Source of the DNA: Azophilus sp965247035
GTDB lineage: Bacteria > Pseudomonadota > Gammaproteobacteria > Pseudomonadales > Azotimanducaceae
Direction of reading: 5' to 3'
DNA length: 64,000 bases
Assembly: GCA_965247035.1 (NCBI GenBank)
Contig: CBDFGJ010000001.1
Span: 1,116,001 to 1,180,000 of the forward strand
Shown here: positions 44,282 through 53,754 of the stretch, in pieces
How positions within the stretch are numbered: the first letter of the stretch is position 1
Layout of the letters: each line of letters begins with the position of its first letter
The notes under the pieces: model-generated
The model's database searches: none
Told to the model about the DNA's origin: nothing
The model's input: only the letters and a program-made list of their open reading frames with translations
Translations under genes and position numbers: made by a program

Positions 44282-44590
44282 GACCGGTGCGAATTGGGCT
44301 ACAGCCCCTTCATGTTCATGGCGATTTTGAAGCCTTCCCCCTCCGCCCCCAAACGGTTTTGCTCCGCTACCAACACATCCTCTTTTGGCGTGTTCGCCAA
44401 GATTTCGGCGAGGAGCTTGTGTTTGGAGCGGGTTTCCGGCCTGTCGTGGCCCCGAAAGCTGCGGTCTCGGGCGAATTCGTCCGGCCCCACCCTCAGGCGG
44501 CCATCAACCCGATCCAATTGGCCGCTTGCAGCAGGTTCATGGTCGTCGCCTTGAAGGTCAGTCGGGACTTCGCAACAGTCTTGCCAAGGC
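44282..44590. other. Conserved non-coding block upstream of the protease module
   Basis: This block is identical but for a base or so in unit 2 (50205-50513). It also has a degenerate third copy at about 47975-48187 in the same orientation (shared: CCGGCCTGTCGTGGCCCCGAAA, GGCGGCCATCAAC, CATGGTCGTCG-CTTGAAGGTCAGTCGGGA). Minus-strand readings such as RLTFKATTMNLLQAANWIGL look like a decayed coding tail, perhaps of a transposase, but I cannot assign it. No gene with normal features is present in 44234-44606. Confidence 0.5.
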
Positions 44591-44606
44591 TCTCTTTGGG
44601 CTTCTC

Positions 44607-44759
44607 TTAAGGAACCTCTGATGAAACCCCAAGAATTGGCCATCGCCTGGCGGCTGGAATAATTCATCTTGTATTTTATTTTCAATGATTGACACGTCAT
44701 CGAAAAAGACTGGTCTTGTTGCACTGCGAAAACCTACGGATTTTTCAGAGATTTCTTAC
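44607..44759. mobile_element. MITE copy B
   Basis: A 145-bp element (44611-44755) with ends GGAACCTCTGA and TCAGAGATTTC is flanked by TTAA and TTAC, an imperfect YTAR-type target duplication. Internal CATCGAAAAAGACTGGTC and TTGCACTGCGAAAACC match copies A and D. It lies between the conserved block and the propeptide-like gene. The stretch 44760-44968 that follows shows only the leader of that gene. Confidence 0.75.
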
Positions 44760-44968
44760 CCTGATGCGGGCACTTCGCCACTTGCCTTTGACAGCCAGCC
44801 TCCGTTGTACAGCCGATCCCCAGAGGTATACCATCCACCAAACGCAACGGCCCGCCGGTTGTTATGTGCCGTGGCGAAAACGGCTCGGGGCGGCGCAATG
44901 AAGACGGCTGGGTTTTTGCATAAGCCCGGGAATTGTTCATACACCCGAATAATTGATGGAGGTATGAG

Positions 44969-45511
44969 ATGTCACTAAGCCCCCCAAAGCTGGCAGCCGT
45001 TGTCCTCATCGCTCTCGGCAGCACCAGTGCATATTGCCAAAGCAGTGGCGCGGCAAGTCCGTTGCGCACCAACACCGCCTTGGGGGAGGTTCTGGTGATG
45101 CCGGCCGGGGACGCCGCCACGCCGGGCATCACGCAGCTCAATGAGCTGCGCGTCGAAATCGCCATCGAAGACGGCTTCCGGGTCTACCGTGCATTCCACC
45201 GAGGACGTCTGCACACCGCCTATGCCGCGCTGGACGGTCCCTCCCGGCGCTTCGCGTTCGACCTTCAGCGCCAGCGTTTTCGCGAAGTGGAACCGACGCT
45301 GATCCTGCGTTTGACGGACTACGACATGCTCGACGCCATCATCGAAAGCACTGGCGCGGTGGGCGGCAAGGTCTACCCGGCCTTGGGTTGGGCGCTATTG
45401 CTGTTGCCACCCGAGGCGAACCCGGCCGAGGTGGCGCGTCAGTTGGCATCAAACCCCTTCGTCACCGAAGCCGAGGTGCAGTTGAAGGAGCGCCCGAATG
45501 TTCCCATGTGA
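44969..45511 (+). CDS. Secreted propeptide-like partner of the S8 protease (unit 1)
   Basis: The 180-residue protein has a signal peptide (LAAVVLIALGSTSAYC) and then a compact domain. It ends LLPPEANPAEVARQLASNPF followed by VTEAEVQLKERPNVPM. Phrases of the type NPxVxxAE near the end are characteristic of the N-terminal inhibitory/chaperone propeptides of subtilases, which are normally part of the protease itself. The downstream S8 protease starts inside this gene (14-base overlap). It also lacks such a tail, so a split, separately secreted propeptide is my inference. GGAGG precedes the ATG. The protein is identical to the unit 2 copy. Confidence 0.65.
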   Translation: MSLSPPKLAAVVLIALGSTSAYCQSSGAASPLRTNTALGEVLVMPAGDAATPGITQLNELRVEIAIEDGFRVYRAFHRGRLHTAYAALDGPSRRFAFDLQRQRFREVEPTLILRLTDYDMLDAIIESTGAVGGKVYPALGWALLLLPPEANPAEVARQLASNPFVTEAEVQLKERPNVPM

Positions 45512-47744
45512 CCGAAAACATCCGAGCCAGCGAAACTTGGCAAGACCGACGCTTGCGTCGTTGATCTTCAGCCTGCTCTTAGCCGCTGGTGATGGCGTCG
45601 CCGAACCAGCCCAGCTACCGCCCATCGCCAACCAAGGCGATGTTGATGCAGCCAAACAGTCACTTGCAGCTGACCTCTATACCTTTACCGGCGACATCAT
45701 CATTCGCGACGACGTAATCGAGCTAGAGGTCTTTGCTTTCAACCTCGGCGCTAGCGCCTCATCCCCGACGCAATTGGCGGTGCTTATAAATGACGAGCCG
45801 AGCTGGCGCAGCACCCTCGCCTTCGGACCAGTCGTGGCGGACATCCCGGCCTTAGATGCCAAAGCCTTCCTCCGTCGGTTCTTCACCGCCCAACTGGCCG
45901 CTTTCAATCCAAACAGCGACTACTACATACTGATTAACCTAGACCCAGTCCCTGAAGAACTTCCCGCGCACAGTTTCAATCAGTACTTCACTGGCTTTTC
46001 CTTGGATGAATCCGGCCGCGTGACGGTGCGCTGCCAACCATCGGGCACCAACAACGTCCGCCTCGGCGCGTCTGATCCTCTGACCGGGCAGCAGTGGCAC
46101 TTGGTCAACACCGGGCAGCGGGCTTACGCCAGCAACGGCGGCGAACCGGGCGAGGATCTGGGCATGGCGACTGCATTGAGGGCTGGGCCGGAGGGTGAGG
46201 GCATTCGCATCGCCATCGTCGATACGGGCCTTGAAACCTGCCACCAGGACCTGGCCGCCAACATAGAGGACGGGGCTTCCTACAACTTCAACGTCTCCCA
46301 CTGGAACGGGACGATCGCCGGCGACCCGTTTCAGCCCGCAACCCTCGGCGATCACGGCACTGCCGTGGCCGGCGTGGCTGCGGCCGTGGCCGACAACGGC
46401 TATGGCGGGCGCGGGGTCGCCCCAAAGGCCCTGCTGCGAGGCTACAACATGCTGCCCGCGGTCAATCAGATGGCCGCCTTCCTAGACTCCCTTGGAGCCA
46501 GCGAGGAGAACCCGGATTCCACTGACGTGGATATCTTCAACATGAGTTTTGGCAGCTACGGCGAGGAGGCCCATCCACATCCCGACCGGGACATCGCTTT
46601 ATTCAAGAACGGCATAGACAATCTGCGCCAAGGACGGGGCGCGATCTATGTCAAAGCCGCTGGCAACGGCTTCAATAGATGCGGCTCCTTGCGCCGCGAA
46701 CTGAATGGGCAGATCGGCTGCCTGTCCGCCAACGCCGATCCTCTCAACAACCTGCACTATCTCATCGTCGTCAACGCCTTCAACGCCGCTGGCAAGAAGG
46801 CCAGTTATTCATCCGTCGGCTCCAATGTCTGGGTCACCGCACCGTCGGGCGAATTTGGAGCCACCAACCCGGCCACCATCACCACGGACCAAATGGGCCT
46901 GAACCGGGGCTATGACACGCTGGCTCAAAGGGGCCTCTCTCAAGTGCCCTCCGACAATCCCAACGGCGACCACATCAGCACCTTCAACGGCACCTCAAGC
47001 GCCGCGCCCGCCGCTTCCGGCGCTGTGGCCCTGCTGCTGGGCTCTTATCCAAACCTGACTTGGCGTGATGTCAAGCACATCTTGGCCAACACCGCCCGCA
47101 AGCTGGACGCGAACATCCCGGCGGTGCAGCACCAAGTCAACGGCGAAACCTACGTGTCGCAATTGCCTTGGATCATCAACGCAGCCGGCTATAACTTTCA
47201 TAACTGGTACGGTTTCGGCGCACTGTCCGTGGACGATGCCTTGCAATTCGCGGCATCCCACCCATCGGACAGCTTGGGCGAATTCATCGAAACAGCCGCC
47301 TTCAGCGGCAGAACGCCCAGATCGGATCTCAACGAACCGGGCCCGGTCGGGCTGCTCAGGCGCGTTCTCGACCAATTTTTCAATGGCATTCCCGACTATG
47401 ACGCTGAAGGCCGCACCAAAACACTCAACGTCAGCGGCTTGCCCGCCGACGCCAGCATTGAGGCGGTGAGCTTGGAGATCGAGGTCACCCACCCGATGAC
47501 GAACGACCTCGGCATCCACCTCATCTCACCATCCGGCACCGAAAGCATACTCAACCCAGTGTTCAACGAAGTGCTGGCCGGAAACCCTGATCTGGACTGG
47601 CTGCTGCTGAGCAACGCTTTCTACGGCGAATCACCCAACGGCCAGTGGCAACTGAAGATCGTGGACGCCGCGCCGCAGGATGTCGGCAAAATCGATCGCT
47701 GGAGCCTGAGCTTCGCCTTGGGCACGCATCCGCCGTCCAACTAG
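45498..47744 (+). CDS. Kexin-like S8 serine protease with P domain (unit 1)
   Basis: The 748-residue protein has a signal peptide (SLIFSLLLAAGDGVAEP region) and a beta-rich N-terminal domain (about 45-180). Next comes a subtilase domain with Asp242 in IAIVDTGLE, His286 in GDHGTAVAGV, oxyanion Asn390 in VKAAGNGF and Ser500 in STFNGTSSAAPAA. The C-terminal P/homo-B domain (about 620-745) contains EVTHPMTNDLGIHLISPSGT and GQWQLKIVDAAPQDVGKIDR. It should be secreted and may cut at defined sites like proprotein convertases. Its start overlaps the propeptide-like gene. It differs from the unit 2 copy at 39 residues, mainly 58-163 and 351-455. Confidence 0.92.
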   Translation: MFPCDRKHPSQRNLARPTLASLIFSLLLAAGDGVAEPAQLPPIANQGDVDAAKQSLAADLYTFTGDIIIRDDVIELEVFAFNLGASASSPTQLAVLINDEPSWRSTLAFGPVVADIPALDAKAFLRRFFTAQLAAFNPNSDYYILINLDPVPEELPAHSFNQYFTGFSLDESGRVTVRCQPSGTNNVRLGASDPLTGQQWHLVNTGQRAYASNGGEPGEDLGMATALRAGPEGEGIRIAIVDTGLETCHQDLAANIEDGASYNFNVSHWNGTIAGDPFQPATLGDHGTAVAGVAAAVADNGYGGRGVAPKALLRGYNMLPAVNQMAAFLDSLGASEENPDSTDVDIFNMSFGSYGEEAHPHPDRDIALFKNGIDNLRQGRGAIYVKAAGNGFNRCGSLRRELNGQIGCLSANADPLNNLHYLIVVNAFNAAGKKASYSSVGSNVWVTAPSGEFGATNPATITTDQMGLNRGYDTLAQRGLSQVPSDNPNGDHISTFNGTSSAAPAASGAVALLLGSYPNLTWRDVKHILANTARKLDANIPAVQHQVNGETYVSQLPWIINAAGYNFHNWYGFGALSVDDALQFAASHPSDSLGEFIETAAFSGRTPRSDLNEPGPVGLLRRVLDQFFNGIPDYDAEGRTKTLNVSGLPADASIEAVSLEIEVTHPMTNDLGIHLISPSGTESILNPVFNEVLAGNPDLDWLLLSNAFYGESPNGQWQLKIVDAAPQDVGKIDRWSLSFALGTHPPSN

Positions 47745-47819
47745 CTCCAAGGATGCCGGCGGGTTCAGGTCAAACATGGGGCCACGGCCCCCATTGCCCA
47801 GGATGCCGATCGTCGCTCG

Positions 47820-48244
47820 ACGCAGGCTAACGCTGGGTCCATTTCAGTCGCTGCTTGGCACCGCCGGCGCTTTGACGCTGGTGCTGCGGCAAGACGCACC
47901 TGCCGTTTTTTTGCCGCTAGGCAACCATCGCATCACCGAGGCGTTTTCCTGGAGACCGTCGGCGCAAGGCCGGTGCGAATTGGGTTGAATCTGCTTATTC
48001 TGGCCTGTTTTCCAAGGCTTTAGCGAGGAGCGGGCTGCCGGCCTGTCGTGGCCCCGAAACCTGCGGTTTCGGACCAAGTCGGACGGGCCCCGCCCTTAGG
48101 CGGCCATCAACTTGATCCGATTGGCCGCTTTCAGCAGGCTCATGGTCGTCGTCTTGAAGGTCAGTCGGGATGTCGCAACCGTCTTGGCGAGTCAATCTAG
48201 GACGACGTCAAGAGCAAGGGGCGGGAATTCAGCCAGTCGGCTAT
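47820..48244. other. Scrambled insertion present only in unit 1
   Basis: About 413 bp absent from unit 2. It joins an inverted piece of the 1356-residue gene (47871-47954, matching the complement of 43820-43893 and closer to the unit 2 version) to a degenerate direct copy of the 44282-44590 block. No gene is visible. It separates the protease from the truncated LLM gene. Confidence 0.7.
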
Positions 48245-49522
48245 CTAGCCTCGGCCGCTGCCTGCTTGGCCGTCGCCCGCCAACTGCTTGACCAGGCTGC
48301 CGTCCAAAGCCTCCAAGCCCTCTCCCGCCGCCGTGCGCCGAGCAACTTCCTCAAGAGCTTGCTCACCAGCGCCCGCACTTTTGACGAAATCCCGTGCGAG
48401 AGGCGTCATCACGTAGTCCTGCGGCAGGTCTGGACGATCATCAGTCCGCCGATTCAGCGCCGCCTCGATGGCCGGCTCCAACTCAACGAACTTGCGCACC
48501 CGCAGCACTTCGTCCCGATCCTTGAATTCCGGCAGGATCTCCTTGCCGAAGATCTCCAAGGACTCCATGATGTGCTCGTGCTTGTTGCGCCCGGCCTGCT
48601 GCACAAAGATCACTTGGTCAACACCACACTCCTCGTAGCGCCGCAGGAATTCCCGCAACTGATCCGGCGTGCCGATGGCACCCCGCAGCCCCTGCCCGCC
48701 TTGGGCGGCCACCTTGGCCCCCAACCGCTCCTGCTCCAAGGCGACGGCGACTTCCGGGTTGTAGCCCATCTCATGCCGCTTCGCCTGAAATTCATCCCAT
48801 ACGTTGGTCTTGCCCGGCCTGTGCTCACCGAACACGTAGAAGTGCGCCAAGGAGTAGCCGAAGAAGTTGCCACCTTCAAGACCCCGCCGAATGGCCTCCT
48901 GCTCATCCTGATGCACCATCATGGGCGTCACGCAAGCAATCTCCGGATTCACCGCCTGTCCGATGGGCACGCACTTGTCCACTAAGGTACGGCGGTAGTC
49001 CCCCACCCAATGCCGAGCCTCCTCCGGGTCTATGAACGTAAACGTCAGGGCGCCTATGCCCTTCTCCGCCGCCAGCAAGATGGTGTCGCGCCGGGAGCAG
49101 GCCACCCAAAGCGGTGGATGGGGCTGCTGCACCGGTTTCGGCACCACGTTGCGGGGCGGCATGCTGCAATGCTTGCCTTGGTGGCCGGTGAAAGGCGTCT
49201 CCGTCATGCAGCGCACGGCCACCTGAAGCCCCTCCTCCCACATCTCCCGCTTCAGGGCGGGCGGAATTTCAAAACCACCTAGTTCGGCGGTGGAGGATGA
49301 CTCTCCCGATCCGAACTCCACCCGTCCTTTCGAAACCAAGTCCAGGGTAGCCACCCGCTCCGCTGTACGGGCGGGATGGTTGTACTTGGGCGCCGTCTGA
49401 ATGATGCCGTGGCCGAGGCGAATGTTCTCAGTGCGTTGGCTGACCGCGGCTAGAAACACCTCCGGGGCGCTGGAATGGGAGTACTCTTCCAAGAAGTGGT
49501 GCTCAACTTCCCAGACGTACTC
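48245..49522 (-). pseudogene. LLM flavin oxidoreductase, 5'-truncated copy (unit 1)
   Basis: The frame is the same as the intact gene at 53755-55149 from residue VWEVEHHFLEEYSHSSAPEV onward. The first 40 or so residues, including the MRFGIFYEHQLPRP start, were lost at the duplication junction at 49522/49523. The open frame continues upstream to 49675 only by reading the wrong frame of the 1356-residue gene fragment (MWRSLSQDGS...). A chimeric protein could be made, but it would lack the first strand and helix of the barrel. It is therefore probably inactive. Confidence 0.85.
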
Positions 49523-50156
49523 GCCGTGTGGGCACGCCATCCTCAATGCGACGATGGACGCGCACGGACAGTTCGTCCTGCACCACCGTCTCAGGTCGCC
49601 AATCCCCCAACCAGACAGCGCCCGCTCCCATCCCAGACAGCGCCCGCTCCCATCTTGGCTGAGCGATCTCCACACCGTCCACGCTAAGGGTCAGCAGGCC
49701 GCTGTGAGCCGGAGCCGACAGAGTGGGCGGACGCTCGCTCCAGGAAAACGCCCCGGTGATGCGATGGCTGCCTGGCGGCAAAAGAACGGCAGGTGCGTCC
49801 TGCCGCAGCACCAGCGTCAAAGCGCCGCCATCCACCGCCACGTCCTGCGGCCAGTTGTTTGCGTCGCCGGGCAGAGGCACCCACTGATCATCACCGAAAA
49901 GGGTCCACTCCTGTTCGAAACGACCGCCCTCAGGGGTGATCGAAAGCCGAAGCCGCCCCGGCCAAGCGCAGACGAAATCTGCCGGCGCCTTGCCTTCTCG
50001 GTCATAGAGCAGTGGGCAAAGCCGATGGCGTTGATCCTGCAGCACCCAATCCCGCCAGTCATCAAGGATTTGCGGCACATGAAGTTGGTGGCGCTGGCTC
50101 CAAGCACCGGTTGAGGCCAATAGAGCGCAAAGCAGACCGATCCACCGAAAGCGCAT
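49523..50156 (-). pseudogene. 5' fragment of the large membrane-protein gene
   Basis: It repeats the first 211 codons of the 1356-residue protein, with the same signal peptide and ribosome site, then stops at the duplication junction. Out-of-frame LLM sequence follows. A few substitutions distinguish it from the original (for example VADGGALTLALRQGAPAV becomes VAVDGGALTLVLRQDAPAV). A short secreted peptide could still be made, but there is no sign that it is functional. Confidence 0.88.
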
Positions 50157-50529
50157 CACATAATCCCCTCTAAGGAAGCTGGGCCTTGAAGTATACCGCC
50201 AAGAGACCGGTGCGAATTGGGCTACAGCCCCTTCATGTTCATGGCGATTTTGAAGCCTTCCCCCTCCGCCCCCAAACGGTTTTGCTCCGCTACCAACACA
50301 TCCTCTTTTGGCGTGTTCGCCAAGATTTCGGCGAGGAGCTTGTGTTTGGAGCGGGTTTCCGGCCTGTCGTGGCCCCGAAAGCTGCGGTCTCGGGCGAATT
50401 CGTCCGGCCCCACCCTCAGGCGGCCATCAACCCGATCCAATTGGCCGCTTGCAGCGGGTTCATGGTCGTCGCCTTGAAGGTCAGTCGGGACTTCGCAACA
50501 GTCTTGCCAAGGCTCTCTTTGGGCTTCTC

Positions 50530-50682
50530 TTAAGGAACCTCTGATGAAACCCCAAGAATTGGCCATCGCCTGGCGGCTGGAATAATTCATCTTGTATTTT
50601 ATTTTCAATGATTGACACGTCATCGAAAAAGACTGGTCTTGTTGCACTGCGAAAACCTACGGATTTTTCAGAGATTTCTTAC
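50530..50682. mobile_element. MITE copy C (duplicate of copy B)
   Basis: It is the same 145-bp element and flanks (TTAA, TTAC) as copy B, shifted by 5,923 bases. It was copied by the tandem duplication rather than inserted separately. Confidence 0.75.
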
Positions 50683-50891
50683 CCTGATGCGGGCACTTCG
50701 CCACTTGCCTTTGACAGCCAGCCTCCGTTGCACAGCCAGCCCTCAGAGGTATACCATCCACCAAACGCAACGGCCCGCCGGTTGTTATGTGCCGTGGCGA
50801 AAACGGCTCGGGGCGGCGCAATGAAGACGGCTGGGTTTTTGCATAAGCCCGGGAATTGTTCATACATCCGAATAATTGATGGAGGTATGAG

Positions 50892-51434
50892 ATGTCGCTA
50901 AGCCCCCCAAAGCTGGCGGCCGTTGTCCTCATCGCTCTCGGCAGCACCAGTGCATATTGCCAAAGCAGTGGCGCGGCAAGTCCGCTGCGCACCAACACCG
51001 CCTTGGGGGAGGTTCTGGTGATGCCGGCCGGGGACGCCGCCACGCCGGGCATCACGCAGCTCAATGAGCTGCGCGTCGAAATCGCCATCGAAGACGGCTT
51101 CCGGGTCTACCGTGCATTCCACCGAGGACGTCTGCACACCGCCTATGCCGCGCTGGACGGTCCCTCCCGGCGCTTCGCGTTCGACCTTCAGCGCCAGCGT
51201 TTTCGCGAAGTGGAGCCGACGCTGATCCTGCGTTTGACGGACTACGACATGCTCGACGCCATCATCGAAAGCACTGGCGCGGTGGGCGGCAAGGTCTACC
51301 CGGCCTTGGGTTGGGCGCTATTGCTGTTGCCACCCGAGGCGAACCCGGCCGAGGTGGCGCGTCAGCTGGCATCAAACCCCTTCGTCACCGAAGCCGAGGT
51401 GCAGTTGAAGGAGCGCCCGAATGTTCCCATGTGA
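50892..51434 (+). CDS. Secreted propeptide-like partner of the S8 protease (unit 2)
   Basis: The 180-residue product is identical to that of the unit 1 gene. The DNA differs at about five positions, all synonymous (for example TCA/TCG, TTG/CTG, GAA/GAG). The gene is therefore under purifying selection, in contrast to its protease neighbour. The overlap with the protease start (14 bases) is preserved. Role inferred as for unit 1: folding aid or inhibitor supplied in trans. Confidence 0.65.
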   Translation: MSLSPPKLAAVVLIALGSTSAYCQSSGAASPLRTNTALGEVLVMPAGDAATPGITQLNELRVEIAIEDGFRVYRAFHRGRLHTAYAALDGPSRRFAFDLQRQRFREVEPTLILRLTDYDMLDAIIESTGAVGGKVYPALGWALLLLPPEANPAEVARQLASNPFVTEAEVQLKERPNVPM

Positions 51435-53667
51435 CCGAAAACATCCGAGCCAGCGCAACTTGGCAAGACCGACGCTTGCATCGTTGATCTTCAGCCTGCT
51501 CTTAGCCGCTGGTGATGGCGTCGCCGAACCAGCCCAGCTACCGCCCATCGCCAACCAAGGCGATGTTGATGCAGCCAAACAGTCACTTGCACCTGACCTC
51601 TATGCCTTTGCCGGCGACATCATCATTCGCGACGACATGATCAAGCTAGAGGTCTTGGTTTTCAACTTCGGCGCTGGCGCCTCATCCCCGACGAAATTGA
51701 CGGTGCTTATAAATGACGAGCCGAGCTGGCGCAGCACCCTCGCCTTCGAACCAGTCGTGGCGGACATCCCGGCCTTAGATGCCAAAGCCGACCTCCGTCT
51801 GTTCTTCACCGCCCAACTGGCCGCTTTCAATCCAAACAGCGACTACTACATACTGGTTAACCTAGACCCAATCCCTGAAGAACTTTCCGGGCGCGGTTTC
51901 AATCAGGACTTCACTGGCTTTTCCTTGGATGAATCCGGCCGCGTGACGGTGCGCTGCCAACCATCGGGCACCAACAACGTCCGCCTCGGCGCGTCTGATC
52001 CTCTGACCGGGCAGCAGTGGCACTTGGTCAACACCGGGCAGCGGGCTTACGCCAGCAACGGCGGCGAACCGGGCGAGGATCTGGGCATGGCGACTGCATT
52101 GAGGGCTGGGCCGGAGGGTGAGGGCATTCGCATCGCCATCGTCGACACGGGCCTTGAAACCTGCCATCAGGACCTGGCCGCCAACATAGAGGACGGGGCT
52201 TCCTACAACTTCAACGTCTCCCACTGGAGCGGGACGATCGCCGGCGACCCGTTTCAGCCCGCAACCCTCGGCGATCACGGCACTGCCGTGGCCGGCGTGG
52301 CTGCGGCCGTGGCCGACAACGGCTATGGCGGGCGCGGGGTCGCCCCAAAGGCCCTGCTGCGAGGCTACAACATGCTGTCCGCGGTCAATCAGCTGGCCGC
52401 CTTCCTAGACTCCCTTGGAGCCAGCAAGGAGAACCCGGATTCCACCGACGTGGATATCTTCAACATGAGTATTGGCATCTTAGGCGATGAGGCCCATCCA
52501 CCTTCCGACCGGCACATCGCTTTATTCAAGAACGGCATAGACAATCTGCGCCAAGGACGGGGCGCGATCTATGTCAAATCCGCTGGCAACGGCTTCAATA
52601 GCTGCAGCTCCTTGCGCCGCGAACTGAATGGGCAGATCGGCTGCCTGTCCGCCAACGCCGATTCTCTCAACAACCTGCACTATCTCATCGTCGTCAGCGC
52701 CTTCAACGCCGCTGGCAAGAAGGCCAGTTATTCATCCGTCGGCTCCAATGTCTGGGTCACCGCACCGGCGGGCGAATTTGGAGGCACCAACCCGGCCACC
52801 ATCACCACGGACCAAATGGGCCTGAACCGGGGCTATGACACGCTGGCTCAAAGGGGCCTCTCTCAAGTGCCCTCCGACAATCCCAACGGCGACCACATCA
52901 GCACCTTCAACGGCACCTCAAGCGCCGCGCCCGCCGCTTCCGGCGCTGTGGCCCTGCTGCTGGGCTCTTATCCAAACCTGACTTGGCGCGATGTCAAGCA
53001 CATCTTGGCCAACACCGCCCGCAAGCTGGACGCGAACATCCCGGCGGTGCAGCACCAAGTCAACGGCGAAACCTACGTGTCGCAATTGCCTTGGATCATC
53101 AACGCAGCCGGCTATAACTTTCATAACTGGTACGGTTTCGGCGCACTGTCCGTGGACGATGCCTTGCAATTCGCGGCATCCCACCCATCGGACAGCTTGG
53201 GCGAATTCATCGAAACAGCCGCCTTCAGCGGCAGAACGCCCAGATCGGATCTCAACGAACCGGGCCCGGTCGGGCTGCTCAGGCGCGTTCTCGACCAATT
53301 TTTCAATGGCATTCCCGACTATGACGCTGAAGGCCGCACCAAAACACTCAACGTCAGCGGCTTGCCCGCCGACGCCAGCATTGAGGCGGTGAGCTTGGAG
53401 ATCGAGGTCACCCACCCGATGACGAACGACCTCGGCATCCACCTCATCTCACCATCCGGCACCGAAAGCATACTCAACCCAGTGTTCAACGAAGTGCTGG
53501 CCGGAAACCCTGATCTGGACTGGCTGCTGCTGAGCAACGCTTTCTACGGCGAATCACCCAACGGCCAGTGGCAACTGAAGATCGTGGACGCCGCGCCGCA
53601 GGATGTCGGCAAAATCGATCGCTGGAGCCTGAGCTTCGCCTTGGGCACGCATCCGCCGTCCAACTAG
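51421..53667 (+). CDS. Kexin-like S8 serine protease with P domain (unit 2)
   Basis: The 748-residue paralogue has the same signal peptide, catalytic residues (Asp242, His286, Asn390, Ser500) and P domain as unit 1. Replacements include AHS to GRG at 157-159, F124D and R127L in the N-terminal domain. Around the predicted S1/S4 wall, NMSFGSYGEE becomes NMSIGILGDE, and the segment before the oxyanion Asn changes from VKAAGN to VKSAGN. The last 290 residues are identical. The pattern suggests a changed cleavage preference or inhibitor escape rather than decay. Confidence 0.92.
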   Translation: MFPCDRKHPSQRNLARPTLASLIFSLLLAAGDGVAEPAQLPPIANQGDVDAAKQSLAPDLYAFAGDIIIRDDMIKLEVLVFNFGAGASSPTKLTVLINDEPSWRSTLAFEPVVADIPALDAKADLRLFFTAQLAAFNPNSDYYILVNLDPIPEELSGRGFNQDFTGFSLDESGRVTVRCQPSGTNNVRLGASDPLTGQQWHLVNTGQRAYASNGGEPGEDLGMATALRAGPEGEGIRIAIVDTGLETCHQDLAANIEDGASYNFNVSHWSGTIAGDPFQPATLGDHGTAVAGVAAAVADNGYGGRGVAPKALLRGYNMLSAVNQLAAFLDSLGASKENPDSTDVDIFNMSIGILGDEAHPPSDRHIALFKNGIDNLRQGRGAIYVKSAGNGFNSCSSLRRELNGQIGCLSANADSLNNLHYLIVVSAFNAAGKKASYSSVGSNVWVTAPAGEFGGTNPATITTDQMGLNRGYDTLAQRGLSQVPSDNPNGDHISTFNGTSSAAPAASGAVALLLGSYPNLTWRDVKHILANTARKLDANIPAVQHQVNGETYVSQLPWIINAAGYNFHNWYGFGALSVDDALQFAASHPSDSLGEFIETAAFSGRTPRSDLNEPGPVGLLRRVLDQFFNGIPDYDAEGRTKTLNVSGLPADASIEAVSLEIEVTHPMTNDLGIHLISPSGTESILNPVFNEVLAGNPDLDWLLLSNAFYGESPNGQWQLKIVDAAPQDVGKIDRWSLSFALGTHPPSN

Positions 53668-53754
53668 CTCCAAGGATGCCGGCGGGTTCAGGTCAAACAT
53701 GGGGCCACGGCCGCCGTTGCCCAGAATGCCGATCATCGGATGCCGATCGTCGCT

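Larger units (their letters stand above)
43600..49522. repeat. Tandem duplication, unit 1 (5,923 bp)
   Basis: Corresponding positions in units 1 and 2 are offset by exactly 5,923 bases from GCCGTGTGGG (43600 and 49523) through the protease stop (47744 and 53667). After that the offset is 5,510 bases because unit 1 carries an extra 413 bp. Unit 1 ends at 49522 inside the LLM gene, joined directly to unit 2. The left neighbour (the full 1356-residue gene) is intact in this copy, so unit 1 keeps the original left context. Confidence 0.92.

Noticed and set aside
44299..44724. 141-codon minus-strand frame upstream of the protease module
   Set aside because: It spans the MITE and the unassigned conserved block; part may be a decayed coding tail, but there is no supported start or family.
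48170..48985. Plus-strand open frame of 271 codons in unit 1 (and 53740-54495 in unit 2)
   Set aside because: It is antisense to the LLM oxidoreductase gene; the reading is a GC-rich shadow frame.
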